Under the pieces are notes generated by a model. The model worked only from the letters and a program-made list of their open reading frames with translations, searched no databases and was not told the origin of the DNA. Of a DNA stretch of 64,000 bases, positions 9,663-19,443 are shown piece by piece. The stretch covers positions 1 through 64,000 of the forward strand of contig NZ_JAFMPQ010000028.1 in the NCBI RefSeq assembly GCF_020667845.1. The letters run 5' to 3'. Within the stretch, counting starts at the first letter, position 1, and each line of letters starts with the position of its first letter. The stretch is from Cognatishimia sp. F0-27 (lineage in GTDB: Bacteria > Pseudomonadota > Alphaproteobacteria > Rhodobacterales > Rhodobacteraceae). The position numbers and the translations under genes are program-made.

Positions 9663-12485
9663 ATGACCCAACCCCTCGCTCCTGTTGGAGCCGGTTCCAA
9701 CAATGGTGAAGTCGTAACCTTACCCGGCGGCGGCTTCATGGTTGTCTGGACGCAGCTTGTCTCGCCCCTGTTTCCAATTCCGAATGTCGAGGACGATCAG
9801 TTTACAGCGGTTCTTGGGCGGGTGTTTGACGCGGGTGGCGCGCCGCAGGGCGCTGTGTTCCAGGTCAACGAGTCCGTTGCGGCATCGGGGCAAGGTCAGC
9901 CGGATATCACCGTTCTGAGCAATGGCAGGGTTGCCGTGGTCTGGACCGACGGGCCGTCGATCAATGGCGGCGCGGTGGAGGCGTATGGCCGGATCCTCAC
10001 GGCAACCGGCGCGCCAGTGACGGGCGAGATCCAGCTTGCCACGACGACTGCAAATGACCAGCGCATTCCGCAGGTGGCCCCGACGTCGGACGGCGGGTTT
10101 GTGGCGACCTGGTCGGACGGGCGCACCTCCAACACCTCCGAGATCTGGTATGCGCAGCGGTTTGACGCGACGGGCGCGCGGGTGGGGGATGAAATCTACC
10201 TCGCTCCGGATTCCGCGTCTGAGGACAGTGCGCTGGTGACCCTTGGCGACGGCGTTTTCCATCTGTCGGCGGAACGCAGCACGACCTTCAACCTCGACAC
10301 CTACGAGGATTCCTCGGGCCGCAACATTCCGACGATGCTTGGATTTTCCAGCTTTGCCGGCAATGGCCGGACGGGCGGTTTCGAGGATGACGCCATTGCC
10401 TTCGGGGATGGGCGCGTGGCCTATGTCGGAGTCGGTGATGGCGGCGGTATTCAGGTTCAGGTGCGCGACTCGGTCAGGCAGGTGCCCTTCAACCAGGAAC
10501 CCTATCCCGACGGCACGCCCCGCCCGGATTTCGAGACCGTTCTTCAACAATCGGAGAACAACGTAACCAATACGCTGAACATTTTTGTCGATGTCGGGAC
10601 GCTCGACTTCCGGCCGCCGGCCCCCGCCGCGAAGATTGCGGCGCTGCCGGACGGCGATCTGGTGGTGGTCTGGACGCAGGTCTCAGGCGGCACCGAGGCC
10701 GCTCCGGAATTTTCTCTCTTCGCCCAGTTGATTGATGCGGGCCTCTTAGCCCTGTCAGAGGTGCAGACCATTGCGACAGGGGTTCAGGGCACCGATATCG
10801 CGCCGCCATTTGTGAGCGCGGGCGCGGACGGGCGCGTGTTCATCGGCTGGACTGATACCACCGACCGTAACGGAGCAGGCACAAACGAGATCTTTGGCAC
10901 TGTCATCACCCTTGAGAGTTTCCCCGAAGGTGTGCGCACCGACGGGCCGGACACGGTTCTGGGTTCGGATGGCGACGATACGTTCAACGCCACCGATGAC
11001 GGCGATGACGTCTATGGCCGAGAGGGGGACGACATCTTCTTTCCGTCCGGCAATTTCATCGGCACCGGCGGTGTGTTCGAGAGCTGGTTCGGCGGCGCGG
11101 GTGACGACCGCTTTGTGCTCGATACCGAAGGCGGCGAGCTCCGCGGCAGCGGCGGGGCCGGATATGACACGCTCGATTACTCGACCATGACGGTGCCTTT
11201 GGTTCAGGGTCAGGATTTCAACCTTCAGGGTATGGACGCGATTATCGGCACTCTGGGTGACGACATGATTTCCGGCAGCAATATGGACGTGCACGCCGAA
11301 GAGGGCGACGACACCGTGTCGCTGTTCAACCTCAACCGTTTTGACAGCATCGACGGCGGGGCAGGGGTCGATATCCTCGATATCCCGCTGGAGTCGGAAA
11401 ACTACCTCGTCACGCGTATGGGTGACCATTATCTCTTGCAGCAATATCAGCAGGATTTCGCAACCAACGAGCGCTTCCTTGATCCCGAATACCAGATTGA
11501 ACTGCGTTCGATTGCCGAGATCCGGTTCAGCGACAGGACCGTCCAGCTCGATCCGACCCCAACGCGCCCCTCTGGCGGGGTCGGCAGCGAAGGCGGGTTG
11601 ATCGTGCCGCCGCCGGAGCCGGGACTCCTCGACTCCGGCACGCCGGGCGCGGACAGCATCACGGGCGGGACCGGCAATGACACGCTGTCTGGCGGCTCCG
11701 GGGGCGATACGCTGGACGGAGGGCTTGGCGACGACAGCCTGTCCGGGGGTATCGGTTTCGACGATCTACGCGGCGGCGCCGGCAATGACACGCTGATCGG
11801 GCAGAACGGCTTTGACAGCCTGTCCGGCGATGCGGGCGATGACAGTCTCGTCGGAAATTTCGGCAACGACACCGCCTCGGGAGGAGCGGGCGATGACACA
11901 CTGGAAGGCGGGCTCGGCTTCGATAGCCTGATGGGGGATGCCGGGGACGACAGCTTGCAGGCACGCGACGGCTTCGACACGCTTGAAGGGGGTGCGGGCA
12001 ACGATACGCTTGAGGGCAACAATGGCAATGACAGCCTTGACGGGGGCGCGGGTGATGACGTGCTCCAAGGCGGGCTTGGCGCCGATGTGCTGATCGGGGG
12101 CGCGGGCGATGACCGGCTCAGCGGAGCCAACGGTTTCGACACGCTGGAAGGAGGCGATGGCAATGACACTGTGCTTGGCAACGCGGGCAATGATCGCGTC
12201 GATGGTGGCACGGGAGACGACACGCTTCAGGGCGGTCTTGGAGCCGACACCTTCGTCTTTGCCGCAGGCGCAGATGTGATTGCCGATTTCCAGAACAACA
12301 TCGATGCCATTGAGATTGCCGCGAGCCTGCTTTCGGAAGCGATGCCTGTGCCGGATGATCTGCGCAGCTATTCGCGGCTCGATGACGCCGGCAACCTGAT
12401 GCTGGACTTTGGCGGCGGCACGACCTTGACCTTCGTGGGTGTGACAAACACCAGCGCGATCCTCGACGATGTGACCTTCGTCTGA
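9663..12485 (+). CDS. RTX calcium-binding protein (RTX3, 940 aa)
   Basis: The ATG at 9663 is preceded by AAAAGGATTGTTCC, a good Shine-Dalgarno. It is the only RTX gene of the four on the plus strand. Residues 1-420 contain beta-propeller-like repeats (LPGGGFMVVWTQ, LSNGRVAVVWTDG, TSDGGFVATWSDG, LPDGDLVVVWTQ, GADGRVFIGWTD) similar in style to the RTX2 N terminus. A short RTX block starts near residue 435 and the main nonapeptide array spans about 660-860. The final 80 residues (GADTFVFAAG, then [15 protein letters not shown], ending ILDDVTFV) match the C termini of RTX1 and RTX4 and should be the type I secretion signal. No Sec signal and no enzymatic motif are visible. Substrate, partner and function are unknown. 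Confidence 0.87.
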   Translation: MTQPLAPVGAGSNNGEVVTLPGGGFMVVWTQLVSPLFPIPNVEDDQFTAVLGRVFDAGGAPQGAVFQVNESVAASGQGQPDITVLSNGRVAVVWTDGPSINGGAVEAYGRILTATGAPVTGEIQLATTTANDQRIPQVAPTSDGGFVATWSDGRTSNTSEIWYAQRFDATGARVGDEIYLAPDSASEDSALVTLGDGVFHLSAERSTTFNLDTYEDSSGRNIPTMLGFSSFAGNGRTGGFEDDAIAFGDGRVAYVGVGDGGGIQVQVRDSVRQVPFNQEPYPDGTPRPDFETVLQQSENNVTNTLNIFVDVGTLDFRPPAPAAKIAALPDGDLVVVWTQVSGGTEAAPEFSLFAQLIDAGLLALSEVQTIATGVQGTDIAPPFVSAGADGRVFIGWTDTTDRNGAGTNEIFGTVITLESFPEGVRTDGPDTVLGSDGDDTFNATDDGDDVYGREGDDIFFPSGNFIGTGGVFESWFGGAGDDRFVLDTEGGELRGSGGAGYDTLDYSTMTVPLVQGQDFNLQGMDAIIGTLGDDMISGSNMDVHAEEGDDTVSLFNLNRFDSIDGGAGVDILDIPLESENYLVTRMGDHYLLQQYQQDFATNERFLDPEYQIELRSIAEIRFSDRTVQLDPTPTRPSGGVGSEGGLIVPPPEPGLLDSGTPGADSITGGTGNDTLSGGSGGDTLDGGLGDDSLSGGIGFDDLRGGAGNDTLIGQNGFDSLSGDAGDDSLVGNFGNDTASGGAGDDTLEGGLGFDSLMGDAGDDSLQARDGFDTLEGGAGNDTLEGNNGNDSLDGGAGDDVLQGGLGADVLIGGAGDDRLSGANGFDTLEGGDGNDTVLGNAGNDRVDGGTGDDTLQGGLGADTFVFAAGADVIADFQNNIDAIEIAASLLSEAMPVPDDLRSYSRLDDAGNLMLDFGGGTTLTFVGVTNTSAILDDVTFV

Positions 12486-12624
12486 TCGCGGGGCACCGTG
12501 CGCCATGGTGACGGGCCGGGCCGGGGGAACCTTTCGGTCCGGACGCCGGCCTTTCATGGCCTGCGCAACACTTACCGCATGGGGCGAGGGGCAGGTTTCC
12601 GCGGTGATCTCTGCGGCTTTGCAA

Positions 12625-12800
12625 TGCGTGTTCGGCAAGGCCCGGGTCCGTGAAAAGCTGTTCAACGGGGAACTGTTCAAGAGCCTGCGAGCCGCCCAGA
12701 TCCTGATCGGGTAAGGGCGCGTTCCATACAATACAGTCAGGCCGGCATAGTGCATTGCGATACGCCCGCACCGCAAAGCATCGTCCCGAGGGCCAAGGGT
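12625..12800 (+). mobile_element. IS3-family OrfB transposase C-terminal remnant
   Basis: One frame reads REKLFNGELFKSLRAAQILI, a stop at 12712, then GRVPYNTVRPA, a second stop, and IRPH. This follows the end of IS3-family OrfB proteins (DELLNGEIFxSLxEAQILI, WRxHYNTxRPHSxLGYRPP). Two in-frame stops and loss of everything upstream show it is dead. It sits directly against an IS5 remnant. Confidence 0.7.
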
Positions 12801-12857
12801 CGGGAGGGATTGATCTCCGCCACGCTGCGTGCCTCACGACTACAACTCGCGGAGCGG

Positions 12858-13370
12858 TGACAGGAAAGATCTTTTCTGGCGGACCACGGCCCGGCAGTGC
12901 ATTGCACAGCAATATCACGAGAGGGGATGCGCAGAATGCGCGTCCGCACCCGTTCTTTCCGTAGTCCCCGCGGCAAGCCGCGCATGGACTGCAGGCGGGT
13001 TTCACTTGGAGATATCCCGTTTAATTACAATGGCTTGCAATGGCGTGACGTTCCTGCGATCCATGAGCCGCGCAAGATGCTCTACAGTCGTTGGACGCGT
13101 TGGAGTGAGAAAGGGATCTTTGACCGGATGATGGCTGGACTGACCGCCAAGCTCGGCGAGCTGAAGAGTGTGATGATCCTCTCTCCTCAAAATTCCGTCC
13201 CGACCGCCGGGCAGCGAACGCCCCTGATCTGAGGGTCCATCGCATCGCGACCAGCACGTCCGCAAAAAAGGAAGGGCGGCCGCCTGTTTGTCCGCACCGA
13301 GGGAGAGATCAACTCAAATGCTTTCCTTGGAAGGCAAAGGCCGACCCTCTCAACGGCGTCCGCCTCGGGA
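12858..13370 (+). mobile_element. Degenerate IS5-family transposase remnant (right copy)
   Basis: Pieces in different frames follow the same protein order as the left copy at 129: RKDLFW near 12860, then SPRGKPRMDCRR, LQWRDVPAIHEPRKMLYSRW, RWSEKGIFDRMMAGLTAKLG up to about 13160, and a faint KKGRAAACLSAP-type continuation ending near 13370. It has several frameshifts and stops. This copy is more decayed than the left one. It faces RTX4, which is on the opposite strand and ends at 13459. Confidence 0.75.
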
Positions 13371-13458
13371 AGGTACAGGACTGCCTGCGAAATTCTGCGC
13401 CTGATCGTAATGCGCGGAGGTTGCCGCGCGCAATGCTTGCTCTCCGGGCACCGCGCCA

Positions 13459-16400
13459 TCAGGCAAACACGATGTCATCCAGAAGCGTGGTTACAGTCTC
13501 TATCCCGACAAAGGTCAGGGTTTGCCCGTTCCCGAAATCGAACACGACAAAGCCCTCCGCATCCCGCGCCGCAAATGAACGCAAGTCGTTTGCTGTCGGG
13601 TTGGCGGTGCCAAGAAGAGCGGCGTCAATCTGCACGGTGTCGGAATTGTTGGCGAAATCGGTGATCCTGTCCTGTCCGGATCCTGCGCTATAAATGAAGG
13701 TATCGCGAGCGATGCCGCCATTAAGCGTATCATTGCCGGGCCCGCCATCGAGCGTATCCGGTCCGGCATTGCCAAAAAGCATGTCCGCCCCGGGGCCACC
13801 CTCGAGCGTGTCGATCCCATTGCTGCCTTCCAGCGTATCGTTGCCAAGCCCGCCGATCAGCAGATCGTGGTTGATCCCGCCAAAGAGACGGTCGCCGCCG
13901 GCGCCGCCATCAAGTGTATCGGCACCTGCTCCGCCGTTCAGGGTATCCGCCTCAGTGCCTCCGTTGAGACTGTCGAACCCGGCATTGCCATTCAGAAGGT
14001 CGCGCCCGGTGCCGCCCTCCAGCGTATCCAGGCCCAGGCCGCCCTCAAGCGTATCGTCATCGGCCTCGCCGCGCAGATGGTCAAAGCCGTTATTCCCCCG
14101 GATCAGGTCATTGCCCGCACCGCCGGACAGGTTGTCGAACCCGTCAAGCCCGATCAGCGTGTCGTCGCCGGCCCCCCCGGTGACGGTATCAAAGCCGATC
14201 CCGGCCCGCACGCTGTCATTGCCGGAGCCTGCGTCGATCACGTCGCTCCCGGCGCGGGCATCGATGGTGTCGTCCCCGCCTGCGCCGGTGATCGTTTCGG
14301 ATTGGCTGTTTCCGTCGAGCCGCTCGGATTCGTCGGTGCCGCCAACGGTTCTCAGCCCGCCGAGGATGGTCTCAATGCCGGAAAACCTGCCGGAAATCGC
14401 CATGGAGACATCGGAAAAGGCGATCTGGAACGCCGCCGTGTCGGGCACGACGCGGGACGCATCATCAAAGCTGTCGGCAAAGGCCGGATCAGCCTCCAGC
14501 ACATCCTGCGGGGTCAGGGCGGGGCCATTGCCCGCGGGGCTGCGCGCCTCGCTTGTGCCGGTGTCGGCCCATACCGGCTGCGCCACATCGATCACCCCTT
14601 CGAAGGTGCCTTGATGCGCGTCATACGTGACGCGGGCGCTGCGGTCGAACTCCAGCGTGTCGGAGCCTGCACCACCGTCTATGATGGACCGACCGTGTCC
14701 AACGACAAAGTAATCGTCGCCGGCACCGCCATCGGCGCTGTCGTCACCGACCAACACAAGCCGGTCGTCGCCACCGCGCCCGATCAGCGTGTCATTGCCT
14801 GCCCCGCCAATCAGCACGTTCCCTGCACCATCGCCACGCAGAACATCGTCGAGCGACGTGCCGGTCAGGTTCTCGATCCCGGTCATGCTGGTGGTGCGGG
14901 TGCTTCCGCCGCCAGTTTTGGTGGCGAGACCTTCCACCAGATCCGCGGTCACGGCGCTGTAATCCGCCACGGTCGCGAGGAACTCGAACCGCGCGCGATT
15001 GCCGCCGGGCGTTCCGAAATCGAAACTGGCCGTATCCACCCCCGGTCCGCCATCCAGTGTGTTGTTATCGGAGCCGCCGTTGAGCACGTCGTCTCCGCTC
15101 CCGCCATAGAGGGTATCGGGCGCGGCGCCGCCATAGAGATCGTCATTGCCGCCGCGCCCTTCGAGCCAATCGCGCCCACCGGCACCGATCAGGATATCGG
15201 TTTGCTCACCGCCGGCCAGCGTGTCCGCATGCCGGTCGGACCCGATCACGATTTCGAAGCCAGCGACCGTGGCGGTGATATCGTCGGAGCCGATATCCGT
15301 CACCGTGCCCGCTGCAAGGTCGACGTTCAAACCCGCGCCCGGAATGACCGGGTGGGCTGAGAGAATATCCTCTCCCGCGCCGCCCGTATAGCTGCCCGTC
15401 GCGCGCAACAGGAACAGCGCATCGTTGCCCGCGCCACCGTCGACTTCGGTCAGGATCCGCGCACTGCCGGCCACGACAAAGATCTCATCATCGCCTGTGC
15501 CGCCGTCCACATCGGCGGTATGCGCGACGCTGATCGTATCATTGCCGGTCTCGCCCGCGACGGTGTAGCTCTGGCCATTGCTGTTGCCGGTGCCGCTGAC
15601 ATGGACGCGGATCTCATCGTCACCCGACCCGGCGCGGATGACCACATCCTGACCCTGAGTGATGTCAAACAGATCGTCGAAATCGCTGCCGATGAACGTG
15701 CCGAAGCCGCCATCCGTCAGGGAGCCGACAGTGAAGCTGGTCACCGCGTCATCGGCCGCAAGGTCTTGCCGGTCAATCGCCGAGTAAGCCTGAATTTGGC
15801 GGTTTCCGCCGTTCACATCAACGATCCGCCAGCGCACATCGGGTATAGTGGACAAATCGAGCGTGTCATTCACGTCGCCGCCATAGGCGGCGCCCCCCGT
15901 TCCGGCATAAATCAGGTCTTGCCCGTCGCCGCCGCGCACGATCTGCGATGTCTCGCGCGCGTGGATCGTGTCGTTCCCTTCCGCACCGTCGAGGATGTGG
16001 TAGGCAGGCTGGTTGCCCGACGCGCCGAAAAGCACGTCGTCGAAATCCGAACCAACGAAGCCTTCGATGTTGACGGCGCGATCTGTGGCGATAACGGTTT
16101 GCCCGTCATCGGACAGGCGTTCGATGCGCGCATCGCCGCGCAGGCGAATGGGGCCGGAGCTGTCCTGATCGCGGCCTCTCTGAAGGACAAAATTCTCGCG
16201 CGCCTGTTGGATGAAGGTCTGGTCAAACGGCCGGCCCTCATTGCCACCCTGACCACCCAGATCGCCGGAATAGACCAGCCGGTCATTGCCCGCACCACCG
16301 TCATAATATTGCGCGCCTCCAGGTACCGCGCGGTCTGCGACGACAAGGTCATCATTTCCGCCCTGACCATATAGCAGATCAATGCCCGGCCCGCCGATCA

Positions 16401-18537
16401 GAACGTCATTCCGCCCGCCGCCGCTCAGCGTGTCATCGCCGCCGCGCCCGTCGAGCACGTCGCGCAGATCCGCCGAGGACAACACGTTGTCGGCATCATC
16501 GCCAAAAAGGAAGGCCTCCCGCTGATCCTTCACCGACACGTTTTCCACATTTTCAAGCAGCGCGCTGACAACGCCGGAGATGGAAAAATGCGCTCCGCTC
16601 AGGGGGGACGGGCTGGCAAGGTCAAGCAAGGCAGGATTGCCGCCTCCTGCGCCATCGTCATAAAACACATAGGTGTCGAGCCCGGCACCCCCGTTGATCG
16701 TGTCATCGCCGCCAAAACCGTCAATGATGTCGTTGCCCGCATTGCCGATCAGCAGGTCGCGCCCGAGCGTGCCGGTCAACTGATCGTCGCCCCCGCCACC
16801 GGTGAGTGTCGTAATGCCTGACGCGTTGCCCGTTGCAAAAAGATAAACGGTGTCGATCTGGCCGTCATTGTCCGCGTCGCCCTCGTCGCTGCGGTCCAGC
16901 GCACCGCCCGCCGGGACCGAGGCAACCTGGTCGAACAGCGCGTCGATCGAGAGCGTTTCAACCCGGCCCGTGGCGCCCCCGAGAAAGGTCACACGCTCAA
17001 TACCGACAAGCGTGTCCCGACCATCCAGCGAAACGCCGCTGATCGGGGAGGTGTGTTCGATCACCACAGTGCCGTCTTCGTCGTTGCGGTTGAACTGATA
17101 CTGGGTGAGCGGCCCGGCGAACACGGCGATATCCTCGTCCGGACCGCCAATGAGGGTGTCGTTCCCCTCGAATCCGAAAAGGACGTTTTCGCCACCGCTT
17201 GCGGTGATGATGTTGCTGTTCGCGTCGCCCAGCATCAAGAGGTCTTCGATCGGGATCGGGGCGAGCCCGCCTGCGCCGTCGGGGTCAAAGGCGGCGGTCA
17301 GATCGTCATCCTCGTCGCCGCCGCGCACATTCGCGGGCAGTTCGATGGCAATGCCGACCCCGCCGGTGCTCACCGATCCGATCTGGGACTGGATCACGCC
17401 GTTGACGGTGTCGAACCCGACCTCCAGCACCCGCGCCTGCAAGTCTTCGAGCACCCACTGCCCGATGCCGAACGGGTCCGGCACTTCCGGCGTCGCGGCG
17501 CCGCCGCTCTCTGTGCGACCATCGCCGTCGGGATCATCGCGGTCGTCGTCAAAGCTGCGCAGCACCGTTGCCGGATCGAACTCGGCAAGCACATTTGCAG
17601 CTTGTTCATACGCCGCTTCGAAGAGATCGAGGACATCGACATCGGGGAGTTGCTCGAGAACGCGTTCCTCGGCGGCCCTGAGGAGGTCCTCCACGCCGAT
17701 CGTGTTTGTGATGAAATCAACCGCGCGGTCGATTGTCAGCGCGGAGATGGCCGACAGCGCATTGAGCGCGGGCTCGATCGGCTTGAGGATGTTGTAGATC
17801 TGGTTGAGCGGTCCGCGAATATCGTCCAGCACGTCGAATACGCGGTTCATGGCTTGTTCGACCGCGATCAGCTGGCGGAACTCCGCGCTGGGCACGTCGC
17901 GCTGAAACCCGGCCAGAAATTCCCGAACGCTGTCGGTTTCAGGGGTGGCCGGGTTGTTGTAGACGGCGTTCACCGCCTCGATTGCGGCGAGCGGTTGTTC
18001 CAGAATGGTGCCGAGCGCGAGGATCGGTTCGTCGGCGAGAATCGCGGCGCGGCCTGCGAAGCTTGTTACGGCTTCGAAATTCTCGACCTGCTGCGCGATT
18101 TCCGTTTCCACGGTTTCAAGATAGCCGTCGGCCGTCTCCAGGCTGGACACAACGCGGTCGAGCGCGGCCTTGGCCGGGTTGTCGCGGAGCGTCTGCACCG
18201 CGTCGTCCAGGGTTCTCTCCAGCCGGTTGACCACCGGTTTGACCGCATCGACGATCCTGTCACCGACACGTCCGAAGGGGCGCAGTGCAGAGACCAGACC
18301 CATCAGGGAAAACACCAGTTCGAGCTTGGAAAGGTCGTCGCCAAAGGCCGCGACTTCGTCGCGTAGCTCTTCGACTTTGTCGATGGCGCGGTCCACCGTG
18401 CCGAGCGTGTCGAGCACGCTGCCAACGCCGCCGCGGATTTCGGTCACATGGCCAAGGCTGGTGTTCAGAGCGGCGTCGAAATCCTCAATGTTGCAGACAG
18501 CCTGTTCGAGCGCAGAGGCGTTGGATGTCGTGCTCAT
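13459..18537 (-). CDS. Giant RTX calcium-binding protein with N-terminal helical region (RTX4, 1692 aa)
   Basis: The ATG at 18537 follows GGGAGTCATTC. Residues 1-410 are predicted by eye to be helical and amphipathic, rich in Ala, Leu, Glu and Asp with heptad-like spacing; this region is quite unlike the rest and lacks RTX motifs. From about residue 435 onward there are several RTX blocks separated by non-repeat beta-rich linkers of 60-120 residues. The final 340 residues are nearly collinear with RTX1 (GIGFDTVTGGAGDDTLIGLD, then alternating GND/GFD units) and end with a shared secretion-type tail (RITDFANNSDTVQID to LLDDIVFA). The helical N terminus could be pore-forming or an oligomerisation stalk, but I recognise no known toxin domain. 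The next gene downstream of its upstream region (18777) is unrelated. Confidence 0.87.
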   Translation of the reverse strand: MSTTSNASALEQAVCNIEDFDAALNTSLGHVTEIRGGVGSVLDTLGTVDRAIDKVEELRDEVAAFGDDLSKLELVFSLMGLVSALRPFGRVGDRIVDAVKPVVNRLERTLDDAVQTLRDNPAKAALDRVVSSLETADGYLETVETEIAQQVENFEAVTSFAGRAAILADEPILALGTILEQPLAAIEAVNAVYNNPATPETDSVREFLAGFQRDVPSAEFRQLIAVEQAMNRVFDVLDDIRGPLNQIYNILKPIEPALNALSAISALTIDRAVDFITNTIGVEDLLRAAEERVLEQLPDVDVLDLFEAAYEQAANVLAEFDPATVLRSFDDDRDDPDGDGRTESGGAATPEVPDPFGIGQWVLEDLQARVLEVGFDTVNGVIQSQIGSVSTGGVGIAIELPANVRGGDEDDDLTAAFDPDGAGGLAPIPIEDLLMLGDANSNIITASGGENVLFGFEGNDTLIGGPDEDIAVFAGPLTQYQFNRNDEDGTVVIEHTSPISGVSLDGRDTLVGIERVTFLGGATGRVETLSIDALFDQVASVPAGGALDRSDEGDADNDGQIDTVYLFATGNASGITTLTGGGGDDQLTGTLGRDLLIGNAGNDIIDGFGGDDTINGGAGLDTYVFYDDGAGGGNPALLDLASPSPLSGAHFSISGVVSALLENVENVSVKDQREAFLFGDDADNVLSSADLRDVLDGRGGDDTLSGGGRNDVLIGGPGIDLLYGQGGNDDLVVADRAVPGGAQYYDGGAGNDRLVYSGDLGGQGGNEGRPFDQTFIQQARENFVLQRGRDQDSSGPIRLRGDARIERLSDDGQTVIATDRAVNIEGFVGSDFDDVLFGASGNQPAYHILDGAEGNDTIHARETSQIVRGGDGQDLIYAGTGGAAYGGDVNDTLDLSTIPDVRWRIVDVNGGNRQIQAYSAIDRQDLAADDAVTSFTVGSLTDGGFGTFIGSDFDDLFDITQGQDVVIRAGSGDDEIRVHVSGTGNSNGQSYTVAGETGNDTISVAHTADVDGGTGDDEIFVVAGSARILTEVDGGAGNDALFLLRATGSYTGGAGEDILSAHPVIPGAGLNVDLAAGTVTDIGSDDITATVAGFEIVIGSDRHADTLAGGEQTDILIGAGGRDWLEGRGGNDDLYGGAAPDTLYGGSGDDVLNGGSDNNTLDGGPGVDTASFDFGTPGGNRARFEFLATVADYSAVTADLVEGLATKTGGGSTRTTSMTGIENLTGTSLDDVLRGDGAGNVLIGGAGNDTLIGRGGDDRLVLVGDDSADGGAGDDYFVVGHGRSIIDGGAGSDTLEFDRSARVTYDAHQGTFEGVIDVAQPVWADTGTSEARSPAGNGPALTPQDVLEADPAFADSFDDASRVVPDTAAFQIAFSDVSMAISGRFSGIETILGGLRTVGGTDESERLDGNSQSETITGAGGDDTIDARAGSDVIDAGSGNDSVRAGIGFDTVTGGAGDDTLIGLDGFDNLSGGAGNDLIRGNNGFDHLRGEADDDTLEGGLGLDTLEGGTGRDLLNGNAGFDSLNGGTEADTLNGGAGADTLDGGAGGDRLFGGINHDLLIGGLGNDTLEGSNGIDTLEGGPGADMLFGNAGPDTLDGGPGNDTLNGGIARDTFIYSAGSGQDRITDFANNSDTVQIDAALLGTANPTANDLRSFAARDAEGFVVFDFGNGQTLTFVGIETVTTLLDDIVFA

Positions 18538-18776
18538 GAATGACTCCCTGAACCAGCGGTCGGCGCGCCAAACAGCAGCGCCTGAAAGACTTTGAAAAAA
18601 CCTTGGGATGAGCGTGGGCCATGGTGGGGGCTGCGGTCAAGAAAAACGATGCTGCCGATGCTCTGGAGGCCGGCACGGCCAACACGGTGCGGCAGGGAAA
18701 GCCTGTGCCGTATCGAGGCGCAAAAAAGCCCGCGAACGCAGGGCGCTTGGCGCTTAGAGATGGCCCGCAGGCGGGG

Positions 18777-19442
18777 TCAAGAGGCGAGAGGCGCGATGAG
18801 GTCTTTGCCGCTTGCCCGGTTGGAATTGACTTTTGGATCAACCCGGTAGAACCGCACCGCGTCATGGGGAGCGGCTTTCATGAGGGTGGCCGCGCCGTGG
18901 CCTTCTTCGCCCAGCCATTTTGCCCAGTCGCCTGCAGCGAGGATCACCGGCATCCGGTGATGGATCGACGCCATCGGACCGTCCGCCGGGCAGGTCACGA
19001 TGGCGCAGGTGCGGTAGGCTTCGCCTTCTCGCTCCCAATCCTGCCAGATGCCCGCGAAGGCCAGCGGCGCCTCTCCGGTTGGATGAATGTACCAAGGCAG
19101 GCGTTTGTCGTCGTCATCTTTGGTCCATTCGTAAAAACCCGACGCCGGGATCAGGCAGCGGCGCTCGCGCACGGCAGCGCGGAACGCGGGCTTTTCCGCG
19201 ATGGTTTCGGCACGCGCGTTGATCAGCAGCGGGCCGCCATTGGTTGCCTTGTACCAGTGCGGCAGGAACCCCCACCGCATCGGGGCAAGGCGGCGCTGGC
19301 CTTCCTCGGTGCGGACGGTGTGGACCTGGTTGGTGGGGCAGATGTTGTAATTCGGCACGTCCGGAAGGTCGTTGGCCGGCACCGCGTCAAAGAGCTGCGC
19401 CATGGCGTCGGTGGGCAGGGTCAGGGCAAACCGTCCGCACAT
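18777..19442 (-). CDS. SRAP/YedK-type SOS response-associated peptidase (HMCES family), 221 aa
   Basis: Family members form a covalent thiazolidine link with abasic sites in single-stranded DNA and so shield them. The protein begins MCGRF; after Met removal Cys2 is the nucleophile, which fixes the start at 19442. Other family blocks are visible: NYNICPTNQV, APMRWGFLPHW, INARAETIAEKPAF, the catalytic-loop ASGFYEW and the histidine motif SIHHRMPVIL. Its length is normal for bacterial SRAP proteins. It starts one base after the stop of the upstream methyltransferase gene, so the two are co-transcribed and probably translationally coupled. Confidence 0.93.
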   Translation of the reverse strand: MCGRFALTLPTDAMAQLFDAVPANDLPDVPNYNICPTNQVHTVRTEEGQRRLAPMRWGFLPHWYKATNGGPLLINARAETIAEKPAFRAAVRERRCLIPASGFYEWTKDDDDKRLPWYIHPTGEAPLAFAGIWQDWEREGEAYRTCAIVTCPADGPMASIHHRMPVILAAGDWAKWLGEEGHGAATLMKAAPHDAVRFYRVDPKVNSNRASGKDLIAPLAS

Positions 19443-19443
19443 G

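Noticed and set aside
13694-15360. Long plus-strand frames antisense to RTX4 (13694-14614, 13867-15360, 17053-18366)
   Set aside because: Same cause: nonapeptide repeats on the minus strand keep antisense frames open. Composition is periodic and the real gene is the minus-strand one.
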